Shown here one piece after another: positions 47,221 to 54,247 of a stretch of 64,000 bases of DNA (within the stretch, counting starts at the first letter, position 1; each line of letters begins with the position of its first letter). This DNA is from Methanobacteriota archaeon. GTDB lineage: Archaea; JAADCQ01; Methanopyri; Methanopyrales; Methanopyraceae. Location of the stretch: contig JAMOPO010000057.1 of the NCBI GenBank assembly GCA_027064425.1, forward strand, positions 129,352 to 193,351, given 5' to 3'. The notes beneath the pieces are model-generated. The model saw only the letters and a list, made by a program, of their open reading frames with translations, did no database searches and was not told where the DNA came from. Made by a program: the position numbers and the translations under genes.

Positions 47221-47228
47221 AGACGTCC

Positions 47229-47654
47229 TCAGTCGCCGAGCACTCGCTCCAGCACCTCCCGGAACAGCCTCCACCTCCTCCCCCGGAGCCCGTACTCCCG
47301 GCGCACGTCGGCCTCGATGTCCTTGGCCTCGTAGCCGGCCGGGCGGTACGTGGAGACCAAATCGCCGTCGCGGCGCCCCGGCTTCAGCCTGATCTCGCCG
47401 CGACGTAGGAGGTCGTGGATGGCCTCCTTCACGTCCACGGAGAAGTACGGCGCCCTGAGCAGCATGCAGTACCCGTACTCGGTCCCCGTCAGCGGCCGGC
47501 CCGTCTCGCGCTCGAACTCCTCGTCGATCGAGTAGATCACGCGGAACAGGGATCGCTGGTCGATACCGGGCCGGAGCGCCACGAGGTACTTCACCAGCGG
47601 TCTCAGGTCCGCGTCCGTCGGCTCGACCGTGTGACATCTGCACCGGGCGTGCAA
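47229..47654 (-). CDS. Unknown protein with SocA/Panacea-like region
   Basis: About 141 residues. The segment SLFRVIYSIDEEFERETGRPLTGTEYGYCMLLRAPYF recalls SocA/Panacea (DUF4065) domains, which serve as antitoxin or adaptor modules; the match is weak. No toxin gene is beside it. The open frame goes on to an ATG at 47726, but those residues look non-coding and cross the shared promoter, so I prefer TTG 47654. It is divergent from cooS and its stop lies 8 bp from the DUF166 stop. Confidence 0.55.
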   Translation of the reverse strand: MHARCRCHTVEPTDADLRPLVKYLVALRPGIDQRSLFRVIYSIDEEFERETGRPLTGTEYGYCMLLRAPYFSVDVKEAIHDLLRRGEIRLKPGRRDGDLVSTYRPAGYEAKDIEADVRREYGLRGRRWRLFREVLERVLGD

Positions 47655-47686
47655 GGTCGCGCCACCCCATCGGCCGAGATCTCCCG

Positions 47687-47713
47687 TTCGATGAAATTCG
47701 AAAACGTTATAAT
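47687..47713. promoter_or_regulatory. Promoter with TTCGA-N6-TCGAA palindrome (cooS locus)
   Basis: TTCGA, six bases, TCGAA, five bases, then TATAAT. The TATA element is nearly symmetrical and lies between cooS and the divergent gene, so it may serve both. Confidence 0.6.
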
Positions 47714-47739
47714 GGTACGCGGGCATGGTCGAGACTGGT

Positions 47740-47749
47740 CGAACGTTCG
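47740..47749. promoter_or_regulatory. Palindrome in the cooS leader
   Basis: CGAACGTTCG is a perfect 10-bp palindrome about 30 bases after the TATA element and 24 bases before the ATG. A second, wider repeat (GTTCG, eight bases, CGAAC) overlaps it. Possible operator. Confidence 0.45.
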
Positions 47750-47773
47750 GTTGGATGCGAACGGGGGATGGGC

Positions 47774-49675
47774 ATGTCGGGAGAGTGCCCGTACGCGGAC
47801 GAGGCCGTCCGTGAGCTGGTCGAGCACGCCAAGAAGCTCAACGAGGAGATGCCGGAGATCGAGACCCCGCACATCCGGTGGCCCGTTCAGTTCCCGAAGT
47901 GCCCGTACGGTAAGCAGGGCGTGTGGTGCAACATCTGCGCGAACGGGCCCTGCAGGATCACCGAGAAGACGCCGCGCGGCGTGTGCGGAGCCACGGCGGA
48001 CGTGATCGTGGCCCGTAACTTCCTCCGGCACGTGGCCGCGGGGGCCGCGTGCTACGTTCACTGCCTGGAGAACGCCGCCCGGGCCCTGAAGTCCGTGGCG
48101 GATGAGGAGTCACCGTACGAGATCGCGGACGAGCGCGCCCTGCGGCACGCAGCCGAGGTCTACGGGCTGGACGCCTCGGGCAAGCCGGAGGACGTGGCGG
48201 AGGAGATCGCGGACTTCATCCTAGAGGACATTTACCGGCCGCGGCACGAGGAGTCGGAGGTGTTCAAGGCGGTCGTGCCGGACTGGCGAGTCGAGATGTA
48301 CGAGGAGCTCGGTCTCGTCCCGGGCGGCGCGAAGTCCGAGATTCACGACGCGCTGGTCAAGACGAGCACGAACCTGAACTCCGACCCGGAGGACATGCTC
48401 CTGCACGTGCTCCGGCTGGGCCTGATCACCGGACCCGTCTCCCTGTTCGGCGTGGAGACAATCAACGACATCCTGTTCGGGAGTCCGAGGATCACGGAGA
48501 CGGAGGGCGGCCCGGGGATCCTGGACCCGGACTACGTGAACATTATGGTCACCGGGCACCAGATGCCGCTGCTCAAGCACCTCATGGACGCGGCCGAGCG
48601 GCTGGAGGACGAGGCCAAGAGGGCCGGGGCCAAGGGCATCCGGATCATCGGGGCGACGTGCGTCGGCGACGACTTCGAGGCCCGCGCGGAGCACCTGCCG
48701 GACACGTACGCGGGGTTCGCGGGCAACAACTTCGCGACCGAGGCGCTGGCCGCGACGGGTCTCGTGGACGCGATCGTCAGCGAGTTCAACTGCACGTTCC
48801 CGGGCCTGAAGTTCTACGGTGAGAACGTCGAGCTGATCGCCGTGGACGACGTGGCCAAGGTGTGGGGAGCGGAGCTGATTCAGTGGGACCCGGAGCGCGC
48901 TGAGGAGGTGGCCGAGGAGGCCGTCAGAAGGGCCATCGAGGCGTTCAAGGAGCGCCGCTCGAAGCATGAGGATCGGATCATGCGGCCCGAGCACAGGCAC
49001 GAGAACGTGGTGGGCTTCGGCTACTTCTCGATCGAGGACGCGGTCGGCTGGGAGAAGGTGCTCGAGCTGATCGAGGAGGGCACCATCCGAGGCGTCTGCG
49101 CGATCGTGGGCTGCACGAACCTGGCCAGCGGCGGTCACAACGTGCCGGCCGCCACCCTGGCGAAGGAGATGATCAAGCGGGACATCCTCGTCCTCGGAGC
49201 CGGGTGCGTGAACGGAGCGCTGGCCAACGCCGGCCTGTTCAACCCCGAGGCGGCCGAGCTCGCCGGCGAGAACCTCCGGAAGGTCTGCGAGGAGCTCGGC
49301 ATCCCACCGGTGCTCCACTACGGGCCGTGCCTGGCGATCGGTAAGATCGAGCACCTGCTCTTCGAGATCGCCGAGATCCTGCGGGAGAAGACCGGCGAGG
49401 AGGTCGATATCCCGGACATCCCGGCCGTCGCGAGCGCGCCGCAGTGGCTCGAGGAGCAGGCGCTGGCGGACGCGTCCTCGGCCCTAGCGCTGGGCATCAC
49501 GCTGCACGTGAGCCCGGTGCCGCCCGTGACCGGCAGCAAGGTGGTCACCAAGACGCTGCTCGAGGACCTGCCGGAGCTGACCGGCGGCGAGCTGATCATC
49601 GAGACGGACATGGAGAAGGCCGCCGAGATCCTGGCCGAGAAGATCGAAGAGAAGCGGAAGCGCTTGGGTATCTGA
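47774..49675 (+). CDS. cooS: Monofunctional Ni-Fe carbon monoxide dehydrogenase, CooS type
   Basis: 633 residues. The enzyme oxidises CO to CO2. B-cluster cysteines are C52, C55, C60 and C71. Likely C-cluster ligands are H in VTGHQMPLL, C in IIGATCVGDD, C in EFNCTFPGL, C in IVGCTNLASG, C in GAGCVNGAL and C in YGPCLAIGK. Where most CooS have Cys-Cys before the B cluster (GVCC), this has Trp-Cys (W51-C52), so the shared D cluster is probably altered. ATG 47774 has GGGGG at better spacing than ATG 47768. It heads a tight cluster with FrhAGB-like genes. Confidence 0.95.
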   Translation: MSGECPYADEAVRELVEHAKKLNEEMPEIETPHIRWPVQFPKCPYGKQGVWCNICANGPCRITEKTPRGVCGATADVIVARNFLRHVAAGAACYVHCLENAARALKSVADEESPYEIADERALRHAAEVYGLDASGKPEDVAEEIADFILEDIYRPRHEESEVFKAVVPDWRVEMYEELGLVPGGAKSEIHDALVKTSTNLNSDPEDMLLHVLRLGLITGPVSLFGVETINDILFGSPRITETEGGPGILDPDYVNIMVTGHQMPLLKHLMDAAERLEDEAKRAGAKGIRIIGATCVGDDFEARAEHLPDTYAGFAGNNFATEALAATGLVDAIVSEFNCTFPGLKFYGENVELIAVDDVAKVWGAELIQWDPERAEEVAEEAVRRAIEAFKERRSKHEDRIMRPEHRHENVVGFGYFSIEDAVGWEKVLELIEEGTIRGVCAIVGCTNLASGGHNVPAATLAKEMIKRDILVLGAGCVNGALANAGLFNPEAAELAGENLRKVCEELGIPPVLHYGPCLAIGKIEHLLFEIAEILREKTGEEVDIPDIPAVASAPQWLEEQALADASSALALGITLHVSPVPPVTGSKVVTKTLLEDLPELTGGELIIETDMEKAAEILAEKIEEKRKRLGI

Positions 49676-49708
49676 TTCTCACCAATCTTTTCCGGGCAGG
49701 TGACTCTC

Positions 49709-50809
49709 ATGAGAGTGGAAACGCTCCGGGTCGCGACGGGTGAGCCCGGAGAGCTGAGGGTGGTCGCGGAGATCACGGAGGGGAAGGTCGTGAACGCCGA
49801 GGTGTGCTCCACGACCACGCCGCTCTCCTGGGAGACGCTGGTCCTCGAGAAGCCCGTCGAGTTCGCCGTGGTCGCCGCCGAGCGGGTGTGCCGCGGCTGC
49901 GACGCCAGCGCGGGGCTGGCCGTGGCGGAGGCGGCCGAGGACGCCCTGGGCGTGGACGTGCCGGACGACGCGAGGAGGGCCCGAGAGCTCCTGAACATGG
50001 CCAACGTGGTCAAGTCGCACGCCAGGACGCTGGCCGTGGCCGACCTGGGAGTGGAGGAGCCGGCCTACGAGCTCGTCCGCGCCGCCAAGGAGATCGTCAG
50101 GATGGTGGGCGGGAAGCCCCAGCACCCACCCGCCGTAACCGTGGGCGGCCTGGCGATCGAGCGGATCCCCGTGGAGCGGGTTGAGAGCGTGGCCAAGGAC
50201 GCGGTGGAGACCGCCGAGGAGGTGCTGGATGACGTGGAGTCGGCCGTAGACGACCTGCGAGAAGACCTCGAGGTGGAGCCGCGCGAGCGGCCGACCGAGC
50301 TCAGCGTCTCGGACACGTACAGGGGCGACGTGGACCGGGGCGCGATCGAGGTGCTGACGCCGGAGGAGTTCTACCGGATGAGGACCACCCGGAGGATCGC
50401 CACCAACCTCGTCGCCCAGTATGAGGGCAAGCCCGCCCTGGTCGGACCGGCCGCGAGGCGGGGCGGGGCGGAGCATCCGGTGGAGCACCACGTCGCCAGG
50501 GCCGAGGAGATCGTGAGCATGCTGGACGGGATCGCGGACGCCGCCTCAGGGCTGGACGGGTCCGGCGAGTACCGGACGGACGACGTGGAGGCGGGATCCG
50601 GCGAAGGGGCGGCCGCGGTGGAGGCCCCGGAGGGCGTCCTCGTCGTCCGGCTGCGGCTCAGGAACGGGCGCGTGGACGAGGCCGAGATGATCACTCCTTC
50701 CAACTTCAAGGCGGCCCTCGCGGGCGACCTCCTGCCCGGACTGACGGTCGAGGAGGTCGAGACGGTCCTGCGCTCGCTCGGCCTCTCCGGCAGGTGCCTC
50801 ACGCACTGA
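49709..50809 (+). CDS. Degenerate NiFe-hydrogenase large-subunit-like protein (FrhA/MvhA type)
   Basis: 366 residues, shorter than FrhA (about 400) or MvhA (about 470). The L1 motif is kept as ERVCRGCDASAGLAVAEAAEDALGV (R-x-C-x-x-C), followed by ARRARELLNMANVVKSHA and a KPQHPPAVTVGG region. The C-terminal L2 motif, normally D-P-C-x-x-C-x-x-H, reads L-G-L-S-G-R-C-L-T-H: the first Cys is Ser and the D-P is gone. No in-frame TGA is there, so selenocysteine does not rescue it. The Ni site is therefore probably dead. ATG 49709 follows AGGTGA. It lies 33 bp after cooS. Confidence 0.82.
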   Translation: MRVETLRVATGEPGELRVVAEITEGKVVNAEVCSTTTPLSWETLVLEKPVEFAVVAAERVCRGCDASAGLAVAEAAEDALGVDVPDDARRARELLNMANVVKSHARTLAVADLGVEEPAYELVRAAKEIVRMVGGKPQHPPAVTVGGLAIERIPVERVESVAKDAVETAEEVLDDVESAVDDLREDLEVEPRERPTELSVSDTYRGDVDRGAIEVLTPEEFYRMRTTRRIATNLVAQYEGKPALVGPAARRGGAEHPVEHHVARAEEIVSMLDGIADAASGLDGSGEYRTDDVEAGSGEGAAAVEAPEGVLVVRLRLRNGRVDEAEMITPSNFKAALAGDLLPGLTVEEVETVLRSLGLSGRCLTH

Positions 50810-50821
50810 GGGGGGCTCGAG

Positions 50822-51538
50822 ATGAGGGTAGCCCTGCTCTCCCTCATGTCCTGCGGATCCTGCGCGGAGAACCTCGAGATCGTGTGCCAGAGTGAGGGCC
50901 ACGAGCTGGTATGGTCGAGTCTGAGGGACGACGGTGAAGTGCCGGACGTGGACGTCCTGTTCGTGGACGGGGCCGTGGACTTCGCCGACGCTGACGCGCG
51001 GGAGCGGCTCGAGCGGGCGGTCTCGTCGGCGGACGTGGTCGTGTCGCTGGGATCCTGCGCCGCCACCGGTGGCTTTGAGCGGCACGCGATCGGCATGCGA
51101 GAGCCCGCCAGGTACCACTTCACGGTGTTCCCGGCCGCCAAGTTCGCCGACACGGACTACGCCATCATCGGCTGCCCTCCCACGGAGGACGCCATCGCCT
51201 CCTTCCTGGAGGCGCTGGAGGAGGGCGACGACGACAGGCTCGAGCCGTACCGGGTCCTGTCGGGGGACTTCCACGGGCTGGACCCGAACCTGCCGTCCCC
51301 CGTCCGTGGCCCGGAGGCGACGGTGGAGGACGTGCTGCTGACCTCCAACAAGGATCTCTGCCTGGGCTGCGACCTGGACGTCGTCGAGCGAGAGCTATTC
51401 TGCACGGGATGCGGAGCGTGCGCCGCCTCGTGCCCCGCCTGGGCCATAGAGATCGACGAGAAGCCCGAGATCCGCGAGGACAGGTGCATCAGGTGCGGAA
51501 CGTGCTTCGCGACCTGCCCGAGGTCGTTCCGAGCTTGA
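50822..51538 (+). CDS. FrhG-like hydrogenase small subunit with two ferredoxin clusters
   Basis: 238 residues. Proximal cluster ligands are SCGSCAENLE (C-x-x-C, about 10-14), SLGSCAATGGF and IIGCPPTEDAI. The C-terminal part has CTGCGACAASCP and CIRCGTCFATCP, two 4Fe-4S ferredoxin sites as in FrhG, plus an extra CLGC pair. The protein looks intact, so it can carry electrons even if the large subunit is dead. ATG 50822, 12 bp after the FrhA-like gene. Confidence 0.92.
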   Translation: MRVALLSLMSCGSCAENLEIVCQSEGHELVWSSLRDDGEVPDVDVLFVDGAVDFADADARERLERAVSSADVVVSLGSCAATGGFERHAIGMREPARYHFTVFPAAKFADTDYAIIGCPPTEDAIASFLEALEEGDDDRLEPYRVLSGDFHGLDPNLPSPVRGPEATVEDVLLTSNKDLCLGCDLDVVERELFCTGCGACAASCPAWAIEIDEKPEIREDRCIRCGTCFATCPRSFRA

Positions 51539-51557
51539 GCCACCGGTGGTGCGCGCG

Positions 51558-52460
51558 ATGCGCGGGTTGCTGAGAAAGATCCTCGGGAAGAAAGACCGGC
51601 GGGATGGTAAGATGAAGCTCGACCCCGAGCTCGTGGGTGAGTACCGCGGCGCGTACCTGGCTCGAGCCACCGAGGAGCGCTTCCGAGAGGCCGGCCAGGA
51701 CGGCGGCACCGTCACCGCGCTCCTGGCGCACGCGCTCGAGGAGGGTTACATCGAGGCCGCGGTCGTGTCGACGACGGGCTCCGACCCGTGGAGGCCGAGG
51801 CCGACCGTGGCCACGAGCGTGGAGGAGCTGCTCGAGGCGGCCGGGTCGAAGTACTCCATCTCGCCGAACCTGAGCGCGCTGGAGACGGCCGTCGGGTCCC
51901 ACGACTCGGTGGCCGTGGTCGGCACACCGTGCCAGGTCAGCGCCGTCAGGAAGCTGGAGTCGCACGCGTACGGCGTGGCCGACGTCGCGGAGCGCGTGAA
52001 GCTGCTCATCGGCCTCTTCTGCTCCGAGAACCTGACCTACAAGGGTCTGACCGAGTTACTAGAGAAGGAGATCGAGGCCGACCTCTCCAGCGTGGAGCGC
52101 ATGGACATCACGGCGGGTAAGTTCACCGTCGTCACCTCCGACGGCGAGGAGCGATCGGTTTCCGTCTCAGAGCTGCGCAGGTACGCCAACGAGGCGTGCG
52201 GCTTCTGCACTGATTTAACGGCAGAGGACGCGGACGTGAGCGTTGGGTCCACGGGCGCTCCAGACGGTTGGAACGTCGTTCTGGTGCGGACCGGCCGGGG
52301 CGAGAGGATCCTCCAGTCCGCTGTGGACGCCGAGGTGCTGGAGGTAAGGGACGTGGACGAGGGGGACCCGGCGACCCTCGAGCGGCTGGCGAGCGACAAG
52401 AGGGAGCGCGCCGAGAGCGCCAGGTGCGCGGTGTGGCGACCCTACCCGACCTCCCCCTAG
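51558..52460 (+). CDS. FrhB-like F420-oxidoreductase subunit
   Basis: 300 residues, family of FrhB/FdhB/FpoF, the flavoprotein that passes electrons to coenzyme F420. The N-terminal ERFREAGQDGGTVTALLAHAL and VVGTPCQVSAVRKLE are its hallmarks; LLIGLFCSENLTYKGL and CGFCTDLTAEDADVSVG give the Fe-S and flavin region. ATG 51558 has GGTGGTG in place; GTG 51546 or 51549 would add four or three residues. With CooS upstream it is the natural electron exit to F420. Confidence 0.93.
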   Translation: MRGLLRKILGKKDRRDGKMKLDPELVGEYRGAYLARATEERFREAGQDGGTVTALLAHALEEGYIEAAVVSTTGSDPWRPRPTVATSVEELLEAAGSKYSISPNLSALETAVGSHDSVAVVGTPCQVSAVRKLESHAYGVADVAERVKLLIGLFCSENLTYKGLTELLEKEIEADLSSVERMDITAGKFTVVTSDGEERSVSVSELRRYANEACGFCTDLTAEDADVSVGSTGAPDGWNVVLVRTGRGERILQSAVDAEVLEVRDVDEGDPATLERLASDKRERAESARCAVWRPYPTSP

Positions 52461-52491
52461 CGTTGCACCGCCGCTCGCGGGGGCGGTCGTC

Positions 52492-52968
52492 GTGGAAATC
52501 GGTCCGAGGGAGTTCCTCCGAGCGTTCCTGTACTCCTACGTCGTAACGTCCGCGCAGCTGCTGGGTAGCAAGGCGCCGGCCCTGCGGCGGGCCGTGTGCA
52601 GGAACGCCGCCCGGGCCCTACTCCGGGAGCACCCGGAGCTGGAGGACCTCGAGCCCGTTGAGATGGTGAAGGCGGTGGCCGAGAGCCTGCTGGGGGCCAG
52701 CGTGAGCGTCGATGAGGACGCGTCCGGAGGAGTGGCTGTCAGGATCGAGGGATGCAGGATCTGCCCGAGGGACCTCATCGAGGAGTTCGTCCGTGATCAT
52801 CCCGAGTTGAAGGACCCGATCTTCGGGTACAACGTCTGCGCGTTCACGACCCTCATTGAGGAGGTCTTCCGAGCCCTGGGGGAGGAAGTTGAACTGAAGC
52901 ACGAGCCCGTGGAGCGCGGCCGCTGTCGCGTGATCGTGAAGGCGAGCGGCAATAGGGCCGACGTTTGA
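52492..52968 (+). CDS. Small V4R-like sensor domain protein
   Basis: 158 residues. The second half (VRIEGCRICPRDLIEEFVRDH, GYNVCAFTTLIEEVFRAL, then GRCRVIVKASG) follows the 4-vinyl-reductase (V4R) domain pattern also seen in the next gene. V4R domains bind small hydrophobic ligands and sometimes metals through Cys. Role unknown; the position after the CO dehydrogenase genes suggests a sensor or accessory protein. GTG 52492. Confidence 0.6.
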   Translation: MEIGPREFLRAFLYSYVVTSAQLLGSKAPALRRAVCRNAARALLREHPELEDLEPVEMVKAVAESLLGASVSVDEDASGGVAVRIEGCRICPRDLIEEFVRDHPELKDPIFGYNVCAFTTLIEEVFRALGEEVELKHEPVERGRCRVIVKASGNRADV

Positions 52969-53017
52969 ACCTGAGGATGGCCCGCGGATGGTCGTCCCCT
53001 GCGCAGGGGAGGGCGAG

Positions 53018-53758
53018 ATGAGGCTGGCCATCGACGTTCCCAAGGATGTGGCCAGGGCGTTGGACAACGAGACCCGGCGCGAGATCCTTGAGCTGCTCAG
53101 AAAGCGCGGTCCCATGACCCTGTCCGACATAGCCCGGGAGCTGGGGCTGTCGAAATCGACGGTGCACCACCACCTGCGGGAGCTCCGGCGGGCCGGCCTG
53201 GTGGACGTGGTCAAGGAGGACCGGGGCGCGCCGCTGCCCAGGCGGTACTACGGGCTGGTGCGCAGGCTGGTGAAGCTGTCGAGACCGAGGCTCGAGGACG
53301 CGGTGGAGTACGTCGCGCGAGCGCTGGACAGGGAGGACGACCCGTCCACCTCCCTCCCGCTGGCCATAGCCGCCGCCTACCGTGCGGTGCTGGAGTCGCT
53401 GGGCGTTGACGCGAGGGAGGTCCTGTACGAGCTGGGCGAGGAGGTGGGTAAACGGCTGGCCAGGCGCTGTGAGGAGGGCTTGAAGGGGTTGGAACGGGTC
53501 CTATCCTCCGTGGCCGACTCGGTGCGGGTCCGCCGGGATGGGGAGCGCGTCACCGTCGAGGTGGAGGGGTGCCGGGAGTGCTCGGACCTTCCTTACGGCC
53601 CCGCCTGTCCGCTGGAGGCCGGCATCGTGGCTGGGTTCCTGACGGAGCTGACCGGCCGGCGCTACCGGGCTGAAGAGGTCGAGTGCTGTGGAGAGGGAGC
53701 GGAGAGGTGCGTGTTCGTGGCGGAGCCCGCTAGCGACGAAGAACGCCCCAAGCCCTAG
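53018..53758 (+). CDS. ArsR-type transcription regulator with C-terminal V4R domain
   Basis: 246 residues. A winged helix (about 15-75: ALDNETRREILELLRKRGPMTLSDIARELGLSKSTVHHHLRELRRAGL) is followed by a helical linker and a V4R domain (VEVEGCRECSDLPYGPACPLEAGIVAGFL, VECCGEGAERCVFVAEP) rich in Cys. It is likely the regulator of the CO dehydrogenase cluster and may sense its ligand through the Cys. ATG 53018 follows GGGGAGGGCGAG. The 3' end overlaps the convergent CMD gene by 29 bp. Confidence 0.87.
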   Translation: MRLAIDVPKDVARALDNETRREILELLRKRGPMTLSDIARELGLSKSTVHHHLRELRRAGLVDVVKEDRGAPLPRRYYGLVRRLVKLSRPRLEDAVEYVARALDREDDPSTSLPLAIAAAYRAVLESLGVDAREVLYELGEEVGKRLARRCEEGLKGLERVLSSVADSVRVRRDGERVTVEVEGCRECSDLPYGPACPLEAGIVAGFLTELTGRRYRAEEVECCGEGAERCVFVAEPASDEERPKP

Positions 53759-54071
53759 TCGCCTTGGATACTCCCTCAACCCACGCCACCAGGGCCAGCG
53801 TGGCGGCGATCTCCTCGTCCGTCACCCCGGCCACGTTCCTGGCCGTCTCGGCGATCAGCTCCACCCGGCGCTCGTCTCCCGAGGCCGCGGCCAAGGCCAG
53901 CGCGATCAGGTGCTTCGTTTTGTCGTCCAGCGGGGACTCCTTCCAGGCCACCTCGTGGAGTCGCTCGATGACGCCCGCGTACTCGTCTCCCAGCATCTCC
54001 TCGGCGTACTTCACGGCGGTTAGGCCCTTCTCATCCTCCTCCTTCGCGGGCTCACCCGGCCTCCGGGACAA
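53730..54071 (-). CDS. Carboxymuconolactone decarboxylase/AhpD-like protein lacking the CxxC
   Basis: 113 residues with the CMD helical core: YAEEMLGDEYAGVIERLHEVAWKESPLDDKTKHLIALALAAASGDERRVELIAETARNVAGVTDEEIAATLALVAWV. The segment where AhpD has C-x-x-C-x-x-H reads A-S-G-D-E-R-R-V-E, so there is no redox disulfide. TTG 54071 has GGGGG upstream. A TATA-like CGTTTATC on the minus strand lies about 38 bases before it. Confidence 0.85.
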   Translation of the reverse strand: MSRRPGEPAKEEDEKGLTAVKYAEEMLGDEYAGVIERLHEVAWKESPLDDKTKHLIALALAAASGDERRVELIAETARNVAGVTDEEIAATLALVAWVEGVSKATRAWGVLRR

Positions 54072-54123
54072 CGTGACGCCCCCGGACGCACACCGGAGGC
54101 CCTGAGGATAAACGCGGAGCGTG

Positions 54124-54150
54124 TTCGACGCGAGTCGAAAGCCTTTAAGT
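54124..54150 (+). promoter_or_regulatory. Promoter with TTCGA-N6-TCGAA palindrome (thrS)
   Basis: TTCGA, six bases, TCGAA, five bases, then TTAAGT. The spacing equals that at the rubrerythrin-like and cooS promoters. The thrS start is about 100 bases further on. Confidence 0.55.
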
Positions 54151-54247
54151 CGCATCGAATCGCGCCGCGGCCCGCCGGGCCGGCCCCGCGGGGCGGGCCG
54201 ATGATGCTATCAGCCGGGTGTCGGGAGCCGACCCGGGGCCCGGTCGG

